From an uncultured Alphaproteobacteria bacterium (GTDB lineage Bacteria; Pseudomonadota; Alphaproteobacteria; Micropepsales; Micropepsaceae): 64,000 nucleotides of DNA. Under the pieces are notes generated by a model, which saw only the letters and a list, made by a program, of their open reading frames with translations, was not told where the DNA came from and did no database searches. Shown here in pieces: positions 45,144 through 54,827 of this stretch (position 1 is the stretch's first letter; every line of letters begins with the position of its first letter). A program made the translations under genes and the position numbers. The stretch covers positions 1 to 64,000 of the forward strand of contig CAILUV010000028.1 of the NCBI GenBank assembly GCA_903837555.1, in the 5' to 3' direction.

Positions 45144-45974
45144 ATGAGCATGGAAGGCAAAACCGTCGTCATCACGGGCGCGACCTCGGGCATCGGTGAA
45201 GTCGCTGCCATTCGCCTGGCCCAGCGCGGCGCGCGGATTGTCTTTACCGCCCGCGACAAGATTCGCGCCGATGACACGCTGGCCAAGCTGCGGGCTGCCA
45301 ATCCGAACGCCGATCACACGCCCTGCATGGCCGAGCTGTCGTCGCTGGCCGAGATGAAGCGGGTGGGGACCGAACTGGCGCGCCTGCCGCAGATCGATGT
45401 GCTGATCAACAATGCCGGGGCGATGTTCGGCAAGCGGCATGAGACCGGCGATGGGCTTGAAATGACCTTCGCCCTCAATCACATGGCCTATTTCATCATC
45501 ACCAACCGCCTGCTGCCCCGACTGAAGGAGGGCGCGCGGATCGTGACGGTGGCGTCCAACGCCCATCGCGGCGCCAGGCTGGACTTCGGCGATCTGCAAT
45601 CGCGCAATGGCTATTCCGGTTTTCCGGTCTACTGCAAATCCAAGCTGGCCAACATCCTGTTCAACCGCGAATTGGCGCGGCGCGCCCCTTTCGGCGTCAC
45701 TTGCAACGCGCTGCATCCCGGCTTTGTCGCCACGCGCTTTGGCAACAACAGTGGCGGGATGCTGGGCGGCGTGTTCCGGGCGATCAAACCGATTGGCGCG
45801 ATCTCACCGGAAGAGGGTGCCCGCACCATCGTCTATCTGGCGGGCTCGCCCTCTGTCGCTGGCGTCACGCGCGAATATTTCTATGAGTGCGCCATTGCGA
45901 TCCCGAGCAAGGAAGCCTTGCGCGATAGCGATGCGCTCAAACTTTGGGAAGCGTCCGAGAAAATCGCGTCGTAA
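45144..45974 (+). CDS. Short-chain dehydrogenase (retinol dehydrogenase-like SDR)
   Basis: 276 residues with TGATSGIGEVAA for cofactor binding, LINNAGAMFGKR, and the catalytic Ser (VTVASNAHRG) and Tyr-x-x-x-Lys (VYCKSKLAN). The LDFGDLQ and ALHPGFVATRFGNN segments resemble the RDH/WWOX-like SDR subgroup. Substrate unknown. It begins 3 bases after the ndk terminator, so its expression depends on readthrough or on a promoter inside ndk. Confidence 0.88.
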   Translation: MSMEGKTVVITGATSGIGEVAAIRLAQRGARIVFTARDKIRADDTLAKLRAANPNADHTPCMAELSSLAEMKRVGTELARLPQIDVLINNAGAMFGKRHETGDGLEMTFALNHMAYFIITNRLLPRLKEGARIVTVASNAHRGARLDFGDLQSRNGYSGFPVYCKSKLANILFNRELARRAPFGVTCNALHPGFVATRFGNNSGGMLGGVFRAIKPIGAISPEEGARTIVYLAGSPSVAGVTREYFYECAIAIPSKEALRDSDALKLWEASEKIAS

Positions 45975-45978
45975 GCCG

Positions 45979-46569
45979 TTAGGCGAAAACCGCCAGGCCG
46001 CTTTGCAATTTGACCTTGCCGCTGGCCAGCAGCTTGAGGGCTTCGGGATAGAGATTGTGCTCCACCGCCAGCACACGGTCGGCCAGCATCTGCGGCGTGT
46101 CGGACGGATGCACCGGCACGCTGGCTTGGGCGATCACCGGTCCGGCATCCAGTTCCGGCACCACGAAATGCACCGATGCGCCGGACTTGCTCTCTTTGGC
46201 TTCGATGACCCGCTCATGCACCTTGATGCCCTTGTAGGCGGGCAGCAGGGACGGGTGGATGTTGATCAGCCTGCCTTCCCAGCCGCGCACGAAGCCATCG
46301 GACAGGATGCGCATGAAGCCCGCCAGCACTACCAGCTCGGCATCGGCGGCGCGCAGCACCTGGTCCACTTCGGCATCGAACACCTCGCGGGTTTTTCCGG
46401 CATGGGGAACGACGGTGGTGGGGATGCCGGCGGCGCGCGCGCGTTCGAGACCCGCCGCGCCGTCGATATTGGAAATCACCAGGATGATTTTGTAACTGCT
46501 GTCCGCTGCATCGATCAGCGAGCCCAGATTGCTGCCGCGGCCGGAAATCAGAACGGCGACGCGCTTCAA
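45979..46569 (-). CDS. purN: Phosphoribosylglycinamide formyltransferase
   Basis: Third step of purine synthesis, using 10-formyl-THF. RVAVLISGRGSNLGSLIDA, then AGFMRILSDGFVRGWEGRLINIHPSLLPAYKGIKVHERV with catalytic Asn/His, and HFVVPELDAGPVIAQ with Asp are all present. 196 residues. Directly downstream of purM (10 bases), the usual operon. Confidence 0.96.
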   Translation of the reverse strand: MKRVAVLISGRGSNLGSLIDAADSSYKIILVISNIDGAAGLERARAAGIPTTVVPHAGKTREVFDAEVDQVLRAADAELVVLAGFMRILSDGFVRGWEGRLINIHPSLLPAYKGIKVHERVIEAKESKSGASVHFVVPELDAGPVIAQASVPVHPSDTPQMLADRVLAVEHNLYPEALKLLASGKVKLQSGLAVFA

Positions 46570-46579
46570 AGCTTCCCCC

Positions 46580-47638
46580 TCAAAGCTTCAAGGCCCCGCG
46601 ATAGACGGTCTTGGCTTCGCCATCACCCTTGATCAGTTTGCCGATCCGCACGCCGCCACCAAAGGCGGCGATCACCGCATCAGCATGGGCTTCGTCGGCC
46701 ACCGCCACCATGCCGATGCCGCAATTGAACGTGCGCAGCATTTCGCTTTCCGCGATGCCTGCTTCCCGGGCCAGCCACTGGAACACCGGCAGAACCGTGA
46801 TGGCGGACAGATCAACTTCGCCATCCAGCCCTTCGGGCAGGCATCGGGGCAGATTGTCGGTGATGCCGCCGCCGGTGATATGGGCCAGGCCCTTGACGCC
46901 GCCGCTCTGCATCGCGGCCAGCGCGTCCTTCACGTAAAGCCGCGTCGGGGTGAGCAGGGCTTCGCCGAGCGTCTTGCCCGGCGCGAAGGGGGCATCGGAT
47001 TCCAGTGTGAGGCCGGACTTTTCCACCACCTTGCGCACCAGCGAATAGCCGTTGGAATGCACGCCGCTGGACGGCACGCCGATCAGCACGTCGCCGGGCT
47101 TCATGGCCGACAGCTTGGGCAGGATGGCATCGCGTTCCACCGCGCCGACCGTGAAACCCGCCAGGTCGAAATCACCCTTGGCATACAGGCCCGGCATCTC
47201 GGCGGTCTCGCCGCCGATCAGGGCGCAGCCGGATTCCTTGCAGGCCCGCGCGATGCCTTCCACCACGGTGGCTGCGGATTCCACGTCCAGCTTGCCGGTG
47301 GCGTAATAGTCGAGAAAGAACAGCGGCTCGGCCCCCTGCACCACGATGTCGTTGACGCACATGGCGACCAGATCCTGGCCGATGCCGTCATAGCGTTTGG
47401 TGTCGATGGCCAGCTTCAGCTTGGTGCCGACGCCGTCGGTGCCGGAGACCAGAATCGGGTCCTTGAACCCGGCGGCCTTCAGGTCGAACAAGCCGCCGAA
47501 CCCGCCCAGATCGGCATCCGCGCCGCGCCGCCGGGTCGCCTTGGCGGCCGGGCCGATGCGTGTGACCAGCGCTTCGCCGGCGTCGATATCCACGCCCGCG
47601 TCTTTATAAGTCAGGCCTGACTGGTTTTTGTCCGACAT
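46580..47638 (-). CDS. purM: Phosphoribosylformylglycinamidine cyclo-ligase
   Basis: AIR synthetase of purine synthesis. [33 protein letters not shown] and [23 protein letters not shown] are the signature segments. The start at 47638 (352 residues) matches the family; the frame is open upstream without homology. Operon with purN, divergent from the DUF2066 gene. Confidence 0.96.
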   Translation of the reverse strand: MSDKNQSGLTYKDAGVDIDAGEALVTRIGPAAKATRRRGADADLGGFGGLFDLKAAGFKDPILVSGTDGVGTKLKLAIDTKRYDGIGQDLVAMCVNDIVVQGAEPLFFLDYYATGKLDVESAATVVEGIARACKESGCALIGGETAEMPGLYAKGDFDLAGFTVGAVERDAILPKLSAMKPGDVLIGVPSSGVHSNGYSLVRKVVEKSGLTLESDAPFAPGKTLGEALLTPTRLYVKDALAAMQSGGVKGLAHITGGGITDNLPRCLPEGLDGEVDLSAITVLPVFQWLAREAGIAESEMLRTFNCGIGMVAVADEAHADAVIAAFGGGVRIGKLIKGDGEAKTVYRGALKL

Positions 47639-47801
47639 GGCCTTGGGTTTACTGACCCCAGCAGTGACTCGCAAGGCGGCGCGGCATCCTTGCACACAGG
47701 GGCGGATGCGGTCCTAATTTTGCCTGCTTTGGCACGGAGTTAGATGCCTTTCGCCCGCGCAGGTAGGCCAGTATAGTCCCGCCGCATATCGCAGGCGTCC
47801 C

Positions 47802-48848
47802 ATGCATCCGCATTTTCGCACTCTCTTTTCTGCCGCCCTGTTGGCCATGGCGTTCTGGGCTGTTCCAGCGGCGGCGCAGGATGCGCTCTATACGGTGCAG
47901 AATGTCCCGGTGGATGCGGGCGGGGCGTCCTCGACCGAGGCGCTGAACGCCGCCCTCAACCAGGGCCGGGCGCGCGCTTTCCAGATTCTGTTCCGCCGCC
48001 TGACCCGCCAGGCCGACTGGGCTCGCCAGCCGCCGCTGGACTCTGCCGCGCTTTTGCGGCTGAGCCGGGGCTATACCATCGCCAACGAACGCCGCTCGAC
48101 CACCCGCTACGTCGCGGACGTCACTTATATGTTCAATCCCAATGCGGTGGGGCAGGCGCTGCGCGCCGCCAACATCGCCTTCGCCCGCACCGCCGCGCGG
48201 CCCATTCTGGTGATCCCCATGTCGCCGGGCGTGGGGCGCGGTCCCTGGGCCAGCGCGCTGACCGCGCCGGGCGTGCAGGGCACCACCGTGCCCTTCACCG
48301 TGTCGGGCGCGGACAGTGATGCCGAACTGTCAGGCCTGAACTTTGAAACCGCGACCTACAATGATGTCGCCGCCGTGGCGGCGCGCTACAAAGTCACCGA
48401 AGTGGCGCTGGTCCAGGCCGTTTACGCCAACGGCAAGATGGCGGTGAACATCCGCCGCCTGGGCTTGGGCGAGACGCCCGCCCGCGTCAGCGTCGATGTG
48501 CCGATGGTGCAGACTGTCAGCACCACATACCCGTCTGCCGCCCAAGCCGCAGTGCGCACCATCGAAGACATGTGGAAGTCGCGCAGCGCGGTGGATTTCA
48601 GCCAGCGCGGACGCTTGACGGTGGATGTGCGCATCGCCTCGCTGGCGCAGTGGGGCGAACTTCAGAACCAGATCGCCGCGATCAGCACCGTGACCGGCAC
48701 GACCGTGACGGCGATGACGGTCGGTTACGCGCGGATCAGCCTCTCCTCTGTGGGCGGCGCCGAGCAACTGCGTGAGGCATTCGCCAACGCAGGTCTTTCC
48801 CTCATCAACCGCGGCGGGCAGTGGACTCTGGCCCGCGCCGGCCAGTAG
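47802..48848 (+). CDS. DUF2066 exported protein
   Basis: 348 residues with a signal peptide (FSAALLAMAFWAVPAAAQ, cleavage near residue 25). The pattern DVPVDA-like VQNVPVDAGGASSTEALNAALNQGRARAFQILFRRLT, then YVADVTYMFNPNAVGQALRAANI and RPILVIP, is DUF2066. Function unknown, but the gene is regularly found with the CDP-alcohol transferase and hda as here. A TATAGT box at 47772-47777 may be its -10 element. Confidence 0.88.
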   Translation: MHPHFRTLFSAALLAMAFWAVPAAAQDALYTVQNVPVDAGGASSTEALNAALNQGRARAFQILFRRLTRQADWARQPPLDSAALLRLSRGYTIANERRSTTRYVADVTYMFNPNAVGQALRAANIAFARTAARPILVIPMSPGVGRGPWASALTAPGVQGTTVPFTVSGADSDAELSGLNFETATYNDVAAVAARYKVTEVALVQAVYANGKMAVNIRRLGLGETPARVSVDVPMVQTVSTTYPSAAQAAVRTIEDMWKSRSAVDFSQRGRLTVDVRIASLAQWGELQNQIAAISTVTGTTVTAMTVGYARISLSSVGGAEQLREAFANAGLSLINRGGQWTLARAGQ

Positions 48849-48856
48849 GGGCCGGG

Positions 48857-49408
48857 GTGATCCGGCACATCCCCAACATGCTTTCGGGGCTTCGGCTCCT
48901 GGCCGCGCCGTTGGCGGCGTGGCTGATCCTGAACGAGCGCGATACCGCCGCGCTGATCGTCTTCGCGCTGGCGGGCGCGAGCGACGGCCTGGATGGCTAT
49001 GTCGCGCGGCGCTGGGGCTTCATGTCGCGTTTCGGCGCCTGGCTGGACCCGGTGGCCGACAAACTGCTGATGCTGTTCTCGCTTACCGCGCTTTACATGG
49101 TGGGCGCCACGCCGGTCTGGCTGCTGGCGCTGGTGGTGGCGCGCGACGCCGCGATCGCCGCGGGCTGGCTGCTGATAAACCAGCTGGGCCTGCCGCAGCG
49201 GAGCGAACCGTTGCTGATCGGCAAGATTTCCACCGTGGTGCAGGTTCTATACATCCTGATCACCATCCTGCTGCTGGCGCTCGATGTCGAAGCGCCGGGC
49301 ATTTCCAGTATCGCCGCCTGGATCACCGGCCTTGTCACCATCAGTTCGGCCGCCGCCTATGCCGGCACGTTCCTGCGCGGCGTCGTCGCTGAGAAGAAAT
49401 CTCCGTGA
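48857..49408 (+). CDS. CDP-alcohol phosphatidyltransferase family protein
   Basis: Inner-membrane enzyme of phospholipid head-group transfer, 183 residues from GTG 48857. The active-site motif D-G-x2-A-R-x8-G-x3-D-x3-D is intact in SDGLDGYVARRWGFMSRFGAWLDPVADK. N-terminal IRHIPNMLSGLRLLAAP and about five helices match PgsA/cardiolipin-synthase-type transferases; whether it makes PGP or cardiolipin cannot be told. An ATG at 48821 is in frame but overlaps DUF2066. The stop overlaps hda by 4 bases. Confidence 0.88.
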   Translation: MIRHIPNMLSGLRLLAAPLAAWLILNERDTAALIVFALAGASDGLDGYVARRWGFMSRFGAWLDPVADKLLMLFSLTALYMVGATPVWLLALVVARDAAIAAGWLLINQLGLPQRSEPLLIGKISTVVQVLYILITILLLALDVEAPGISSIAAWITGLVTISSAAAYAGTFLRGVVAEKKSP

Positions 49409-50055
49409 CGCAGCTTGTCCTGCCGCTGGAGACGCGCAGCGCCCAGGGCCGATCCGATTTCATCGTGGCCCCCGGCAACGAGCGTGCCGTCGCCTTTATC
49501 GACTCGTTCCGGGAATGGCCCGCGCCTGCCGCCGCGCTGATCGGCCCGCCCGCCAGCGGCAAATCGCATTTGGCCGCTGTGTGGGCGCAGCGCGTGGGGG
49601 CAGGGGTTGTTCAGGCCATGGCGCTGAACGCCGATGTGCCGCAAGGCCCGCTGGTGGTGGAGGATGTTGCGCAGGGCGTGGCGGAAGCGCCGCTGTTCGC
49701 GCTGCTGGAACGCGCCGCGCCGCTGCTGCTGACCTCGCAGGTGGGGCCGGCGGACTGGCCAACGAAATTCCGGTTCGCCTTGCCGGACCTAGTATCGCGC
49801 AGCCGCGCGCTTCTGGCCTTCGATCTTTGGGCGCCGGACGACGCGCTTTTGATGGGGCTGGCGGTCAAGCTGTTCGCCGACCGGCAGTTGCAGGTGCCCG
49901 AAAGCGTGATCAGCCACATGATCGCCACATTGGAGCGTTCGCCGGGCGCCATCCGCGACTTTGTCGCCCGCGCCGACGCCGCCGCGCTTGCCGCCAAAAA
50001 GCCGGTCAATCTGGGGCTTATCAAGGGCTTGCTGGCCGAGGCGCCGCCGCGTTAA
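49405..50055 (+). CDS. hda: DnaA-related regulator HdaA
   Basis: Promotes DnaA-ATP hydrolysis together with the beta clamp, preventing re-initiation. QLVLPLE at residues 3-9 is a clamp-binding motif. The AAA+ domain has Walker A GPPASGKSHL, LVVEDVA as Walker B-like, and an Arg in LVSRSRALLAF as sensor/finger region. 216 residues, starting at GTG 49405 (GTGA overlap). Much shorter than DnaA and lacking a DNA-binding domain, as expected. Confidence 0.9.
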   Translation: MTQLVLPLETRSAQGRSDFIVAPGNERAVAFIDSFREWPAPAAALIGPPASGKSHLAAVWAQRVGAGVVQAMALNADVPQGPLVVEDVAQGVAEAPLFALLERAAPLLLTSQVGPADWPTKFRFALPDLVSRSRALLAFDLWAPDDALLMGLAVKLFADRQLQVPESVISHMIATLERSPGAIRDFVARADAAALAAKKPVNLGLIKGLLAEAPPR

Positions 50056-50102
50056 CCCCTTTTGTCATGACATGTTCACGGATTGCGGCTTAGGTTTGGG
50101 CC

Positions 50103-52346
50103 ATGTCCGCCAGCCCCACCCCCGGCCTCGCCGTCGCCAATGAGGATGCCCCCAGCTCGCCCGAGGTTTCGACCGAGGATGTGGTGGCGCTCAAGCATCA
50201 CGAGACGCTCTCTTTCGATCCGGCCTCGCCGGAGCGGTTCATCAACCGCGAACTGTCCTGGCTGGCCTTCAACCGCCGCGTCATTGAAGAGTCGCTGAAC
50301 CGCCGCCATCCCCTGTTCGAGCGGCTGCGCTTTCTGTCCATCTCCGCGTCCAATCTCGACGAGTTCTACATGGTGCGCGTCGCCGGCCTGATGGGCATGG
50401 TGCGCGCCGGTGTCACCACCGCCAGTGCCGACGGCATGACGCCCGCCCAGCAGCTTGCCAAGGTCGATGAAACCGCGCGCGGGCTGATTGCCGACCAGCA
50501 GCGCATCTGGGCCGAGCTGCACGCCGAGCTGCGCCGCGAAGGCATCGCAGTGGTGACGGGCGAGGAGATTGCGCCGCGTGACCGCGACTATCTCGCCGCC
50601 CAGTTCGCCGAACAGATTTTTCCAGTTCTGACGCCGCTGGCGATCGATCCGGCGCACCCTTTTCCGTTCATTCCCAATCTGGGTTTCACCATCGCCGTGC
50701 AACTGTCCAACAAGCGCGACGGCAAGGAGTTTTCGGCGCTGATCCCGGTGCCCTCCCAGCTCAAGCGCTTTATCCGCCTTCCGGACAGCGAGAACCCGTC
50801 CTCGCCGCGCGACGTGCGCTTCATTCCGCTGGAGCATGTCATCGCGCTGTTTTTCGACCGGCTGTTCCCCGGCCATGCGGTTTCCGCCTGGGGCATGTTC
50901 CGTCTGCTGCGCGACAGCGACGTGGAAGTGGAGGAAGAAGCCGAAGACCTGGTGCTGCTGTTTGAATCGCTGCTCAAGCGCCGCCGCCGCGGCAGCGTGA
51001 TCCACATGAAATGCAGCGCTTCGATGCCGGGCGCCTTGCGCCATTTCATCGCCGAGCATCTGGACCTGGACGATTCCGAAATCGTCATCGTCAGCAACCT
51101 GATGGGCCTGTCGGACCTGGCCAAGCTGATCCTGCCCGAGCGCCCGGACCTTCAGTTCAAGCCTTACATCGCGCGCTTTCCCGAGCGCATTCGCGATCAC
51201 AATGGCGACTGTTTCGCCGCCATCCGCGAAAAAGACCTTATCGTCCATCATCCGTTCGAAAGCTTCGACTCGGTGGTGCAGTTCCTGCGCCAGGCCGCCG
51301 CCGATCCCGATGTGGTGGCGATCAAGCAGACGCTGTACCGCACCAGCCATGACAGCCCCATCGTTTCGGCCCTGATCGAAGCCGCCGAAGCGGGCAAATC
51401 GGTCACCGCGCTGGTGGAACTGAAAGCCCGTTTCGACGAAGCCGCCAACATCAAATGGGCACGCGACCTGGAACGCGCCGGCGTGCAGGTGGTCTATGGC
51501 TTCATCGCGCTGAAGACCCACGCCAAGATCAGCCTGGTGGTGCGCCGTGAAAGCGGCCAGCTTCGCACCTACTGCCATTTCGGCACCGGCAACTATCACC
51601 CCAATACCGCGCGCATTTATACCGACCTGTCGCTGTTCAGCGCCGATCCGGCGCTGGGGCGCGACGCGGCGCAGCTTTTCAATTTCATTACTGGCTATGC
51701 CGAGCCGACGGGGCTGGAAAAGCTGTCCATGTCGCCTTTCTCGCTGCGTGGGCGGCTGGTGGAAGCGATCCAGCAGGAAATCATGCATGCCCGCGCCGGC
51801 AGGCCTGCCGCGATCTGGGTCAAGCTGAACAGCCTGGTCGATCCGGCGATGATCGACGGCCTCTACCGCGCCAGCCAGGCCGGGGTGAAGATCGAGCTGA
51901 TCGTGCGCGGCATCTGTTGCCTGCGCCCGGGCGTACCGGGCCTGTCGGAAAACATCCATGTGAAATCGATCGTTGGGCGCTTCCTGGAGCATGGCCGCAT
52001 CATCTGTTTCGGCAACGGCCACGGACTGCCGCACAAGGACGCGAAAGTGTTCGTGTCGTCCGCCGACTGGATGCCGCGCAATCTCGACCGCCGGGTGGAA
52101 ACCCTGGTGCCCATCGAAAACCCCACAGTCCATCAACAAGTCCTTGACCAGATCATGGTCGCGCAGCTGAAAGACCAGGCGCAAAGCTGGTATATGGAGC
52201 CGGACGGGCAATATGTCCGTGATTCTCACTCCGAGGACGCTGATGCTTTCTCCGCGCACACCTATTTCATGACCAACCCGTCGCTTTCCGGGCGCGGCCG
52301 CGCGCTCAAGATGCAGACTTCGGACACCCGCAAGCGCCGGGATTGA
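50103..52346 (+). CDS. ppk: Polyphosphate kinase 1
   Basis: Makes polyphosphate from [22 protein letters not shown] opens the N-domain; phosphohistidine region [13 protein letters not shown] (His near residue 470) and [20 protein letters not shown] follow, then the second HKD-like block [27 protein letters not shown]. 747 residues. ppx follows after 6 bases, giving a synthesis/degradation pair. Confidence 0.96.
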   Translation: MSASPTPGLAVANEDAPSSPEVSTEDVVALKHHETLSFDPASPERFINRELSWLAFNRRVIEESLNRRHPLFERLRFLSISASNLDEFYMVRVAGLMGMVRAGVTTASADGMTPAQQLAKVDETARGLIADQQRIWAELHAELRREGIAVVTGEEIAPRDRDYLAAQFAEQIFPVLTPLAIDPAHPFPFIPNLGFTIAVQLSNKRDGKEFSALIPVPSQLKRFIRLPDSENPSSPRDVRFIPLEHVIALFFDRLFPGHAVSAWGMFRLLRDSDVEVEEEAEDLVLLFESLLKRRRRGSVIHMKCSASMPGALRHFIAEHLDLDDSEIVIVSNLMGLSDLAKLILPERPDLQFKPYIARFPERIRDHNGDCFAAIREKDLIVHHPFESFDSVVQFLRQAAADPDVVAIKQTLYRTSHDSPIVSALIEAAEAGKSVTALVELKARFDEAANIKWARDLERAGVQVVYGFIALKTHAKISLVVRRESGQLRTYCHFGTGNYHPNTARIYTDLSLFSADPALGRDAAQLFNFITGYAEPTGLEKLSMSPFSLRGRLVEAIQQEIMHARAGRPAAIWVKLNSLVDPAMIDGLYRASQAGVKIELIVRGICCLRPGVPGLSENIHVKSIVGRFLEHGRIICFGNGHGLPHKDAKVFVSSADWMPRNLDRRVETLVPIENPTVHQQVLDQIMVAQLKDQAQSWYMEPDGQYVRDSHSEDADAFSAHTYFMTNPSLSGRGRALKMQTSDTRKRRD

Positions 52347-52352
52347 AGACCG

Positions 52353-53858
52353 GTGTCGGGTTCCCCTGATCTGCGGAGCGCGTCTCCCCGCAGCGCCAAG
52401 GCGCGCGGGCCTGTCGCCATTGTCGATATCGGCTCCAATTCCGTGCGTCTGGTGATCTACGAATCCGCCAGCCGCATCGCTGCCACGCTCCAGAACGAAA
52501 AATCCATCTGCGCCATCGGGCGTGACATGGTCACAAGCGGGCGCCTGCATGCCGAGGGCTGCGCCGCGGCGCTGGAAGCCTTGGCGCGGTTCCGCGTCAT
52601 GGCGGACGGCATGAAGGTGGAGTTGCGCGAAGCGGTGGCGACGGCGGCGGCCCGCGATGCCGTCAATGGCGCCGAATTCATCGCCCGCGCCGAAAAGGCC
52701 TGGGGCGGGCCGATCCGCATTCTCACCGGCGAAGACGAAGCGCATATCGCCGCCGAAGGTGTGCTGGCGGGCATTCCCGACGCGGACGGGCTGGCGGCGG
52801 ATCTGGGGGGCGGCAGCCTCGACATGGTCACGGTCCGGGGCGGCGCGACGGGCGCGGCCGTCACGCTGCCGTTCGGGCCCTTGCGGCTGATGGACCAGTC
52901 CAAGGGCGATCCCGACAAGGCGCGCGACATTGTCGACAAGGGGCTCAAGCATGTGCCGGGCCTGTCGGCCCCGGCGCTGTATGCGGTGGGCGGCATCTGG
53001 CGCAGCTTCGCGCGCGTCGACATGGAAGAGCAGAATTACCCGCTCCATGTGCTGCAGCATTATACCATTCCGCGTGGGCGGGCGCTGCGGCTGTGCCGCC
53101 TGCTGGCGGGCCTGTCCAAGGACAGCGTGCGCAAGATCAAGGTCGTGTCCAAGCGCCGCGCCGAAAGCCTTCCCTATGGCGCGGTGGTGCTGGAACGGCT
53201 GCTGGAGGCAGGCGACATCAAGGATGTCGTGATCTCCGCTTACGGATTGCGCGAAGGCCTGCTGTTTCGTGGCCTGCCCCCGGACGAACGCCTCAAGGAT
53301 CCGCTGGTGGAATTTGCCCGCGCCACCAACATCCGCACCGCGCGCGTGCCGGCCCATGCCGATGAAATGATCCGCTGGACGGCGCCGCTGTTTGAAGGGG
53401 AGGGCGGGGAACTGGCGCGCATCCGCGAGGCGAGCGCCTATTTTTCGGATGTGGGATGGCGGCGTCATCCCGACGACCGGTCGCTGGGCGCCTTCAGCCA
53501 GGTGCAGACCGCCCCCTTTGCCGGGGCCAGTCACCGGGCCCGCTCGCTGATTGCGACATCGGTGTTCCACCGCTATTCCGGCGACCAGGATTTTCCGCAG
53601 GGACTGGCGCAGGCCGGATTGCTCGACAAGGAAGACGAGAAACGGGCGCTGCTGCTGGGCCTTGCCTGGCGCTTCGCCTTTTCGCTATCGGCCAGCGCGG
53701 CGGGCGAGCTGGCGCAATACCGGCTGCGCCTGACGCCCTCCAAGATCATCCTGGAGGTGCCGCCCCGCCGCGCCGCCATTGCGGGCGAGCCGGTGCAGAA
53801 ACGGCTGGGGGCTTTGGCCGATGCCCTGGGCCGCAAGGGTGAAATACTCGTTGGGTGA
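52353..53858 (+). CDS. ppx: Exopolyphosphatase, Ppx/GppA family
   Basis: Degrades polyphosphate or pppGpp. The ASKHA fold shows VAIVDIGSNSVRLVIYE and DLGGGSLDMVTV as phosphate loops, plus LTGEDEAHIAAEGV with the catalytic Glu. 501 residues with a C-terminal HD-like helical domain (FADQ... SHRARSLIATSVFHRYSG). GTG start at 52353. Whether the preferred substrate is polyP or pppGpp is not determined. Confidence 0.93.
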   Translation: MSGSPDLRSASPRSAKARGPVAIVDIGSNSVRLVIYESASRIAATLQNEKSICAIGRDMVTSGRLHAEGCAAALEALARFRVMADGMKVELREAVATAAARDAVNGAEFIARAEKAWGGPIRILTGEDEAHIAAEGVLAGIPDADGLAADLGGGSLDMVTVRGGATGAAVTLPFGPLRLMDQSKGDPDKARDIVDKGLKHVPGLSAPALYAVGGIWRSFARVDMEEQNYPLHVLQHYTIPRGRALRLCRLLAGLSKDSVRKIKVVSKRRAESLPYGAVVLERLLEAGDIKDVVISAYGLREGLLFRGLPPDERLKDPLVEFARATNIRTARVPAHADEMIRWTAPLFEGEGGELARIREASAYFSDVGWRRHPDDRSLGAFSQVQTAPFAGASHRARSLIATSVFHRYSGDQDFPQGLAQAGLLDKEDEKRALLLGLAWRFAFSLSASAAGELAQYRLRLTPSKIILEVPPRRAAIAGEPVQKRLGALADALGRKGEILVG

Positions 53859-53867
53859 GGCGGATCC

Positions 53868-53892
53868 GCGAAAGGTCCGGTGGACCTTTCGC
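53868..53892. repeat. Perfect hairpin after ppx
   Basis: GCGAAAGGTCC-GGT-GGACCTTTCGC is an 11-bp perfect stem 9 bases beyond the ppx stop. No T-tract follows. It may protect the ppk-ppx mRNA end or act as a weak terminator. Confidence 0.6.
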
Positions 53893-53907
53893 CCGCCGAA
53901 CGCCGCA

Positions 53908-53931
53908 GCGCCGCGTTTATTTTCGCGGCGC
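53908..53931. repeat. Second hairpin in the ppx-tatA gap
   Basis: GCGCCGCG-TTTATTTT-CGCGGCGC, an 8-bp perfect stem with an AT loop, 15 bases after the first hairpin. The rest of the 234-base gap holds a possible promoter TTGCGC-N17-TTTAAA (53990-54018) for tatABC and no gene. Confidence 0.5.
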
Positions 53932-54092
53932 GAGGCCGGACTAACCACTTGCTGCGCCTGCGAAAAATAACTGCTTTGGGAACCCGCCCTTGCGCCCCGG
54001 CCCGCGTAAGGCTTTAAAGGGGGAAGAGCTGCGTGTCGGGGCGGGAAGCGCAGCCAATAGTTCAGTCTTTCAAAGACTTAAGGAGTAACGTC

Positions 54093-54290
54093 ATGGGTGC
54101 GTTCAGCTGGGTTCACATTGCCATTCTGGCCGCCGTCGCGCTGGTGCTGTTCGGTGGCCGCGGCAAGGTCTCCGACCTGATGGGCGATTTCGGCAAGGGC
54201 ATCAATTCGTTCAAGAAGGGCCTGACCGAGAAGGACGATCCCAAGGTCATCAACGCCGAGGCCAATGAAAAGGACAAGACGGCGGTCTAA
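54093..54290 (+). CDS. tatA: Twin-arginine translocase subunit TatA
   Basis: Pore-forming subunit of the Tat export system for folded proteins. The 65 residues have one N-terminal helix ([16 protein letters not shown]), the [24 protein letters not shown] amphipathic segment and a polar tail. ATG 54093 is chosen because AAGGAG lies 9 bases upstream and the family starts there. First gene of tatABC. Confidence 0.95.
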   Translation: MGAFSWVHIAILAAVALVLFGGRGKVSDLMGDFGKGINSFKKGLTEKDDPKVINAEANEKDKTAV

Positions 54291-54372
54291 ATCGCCGTCA
54301 TCATTGCGCGATCCGGTTCATCTTCGCGCTTTCTAGGCTCGCGTTTTTCCGGATCACGCGGGGGCGTTTTTC

Positions 54373-54822
54373 ATGTTCGATCTGTTCAGTTCGAGCCATC
54401 TTCTCATCCTGCTCATCGTCGCGCTGGTGGTGGTGGGTCCCAAGGACCTTCCCAAGCTGCTGCACATGATGGGCAAGTGGGCGGGGAAGGCGCGCGCCAT
54501 GGCGGGCGAATTCCGCAAGAGCTTCGACGAGATGGCGCGCCAGACCGAGCTGGACGAGCTGCGCAAGGAAATCGAGGCGCTGAAGAAGAACAACCCGGTG
54601 TCCGAATTCCAGAACACCATGTCCGACATGCAGAACAAGATAAACGATCCCCTGGCCGCGGCGATGGACGGCGCCGGCCAATCTTCGCCCGAGAGCTCTG
54701 CGCCGCTGGAAGGCGGCCCCGAACCGCGCGCCGGCGAATTCGAGGTGACGGATGCCGCGCCTGTGCCCGAACATGAACCGCTGGCCGAACCCGCGCCCGC
54801 CCGCAACGCATCGCAGGCCTGA
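54373..54822 (+). CDS. tatB: Twin-arginine translocase subunit TatB
   Basis: Receptor subunit of Tat with TatC. FDLFSSSHLLILLIVALVVVGPKDLPKLLHMMGKW is the TatB helix with its Gly-Pro turn and amphipathic helix. The 149-residue product ends with a Pro/Glu/Ala-rich tail. 82 bases after tatA, 5 bases before tatC. Confidence 0.93.
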   Translation: MFDLFSSSHLLILLIVALVVVGPKDLPKLLHMMGKWAGKARAMAGEFRKSFDEMARQTELDELRKEIEALKKNNPVSEFQNTMSDMQNKINDPLAAAMDGAGQSSPESSAPLEGGPEPRAGEFEVTDAAPVPEHEPLAEPAPARNASQA

Positions 54823-54827
54823 CGCAA

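Noticed and set aside
50076..53570. 1164-residue open frame on the - strand across ppk and ppx
   Set aside because: Spurious antisense frame in GC-rich DNA; both + strand genes have complete catalytic motifs.
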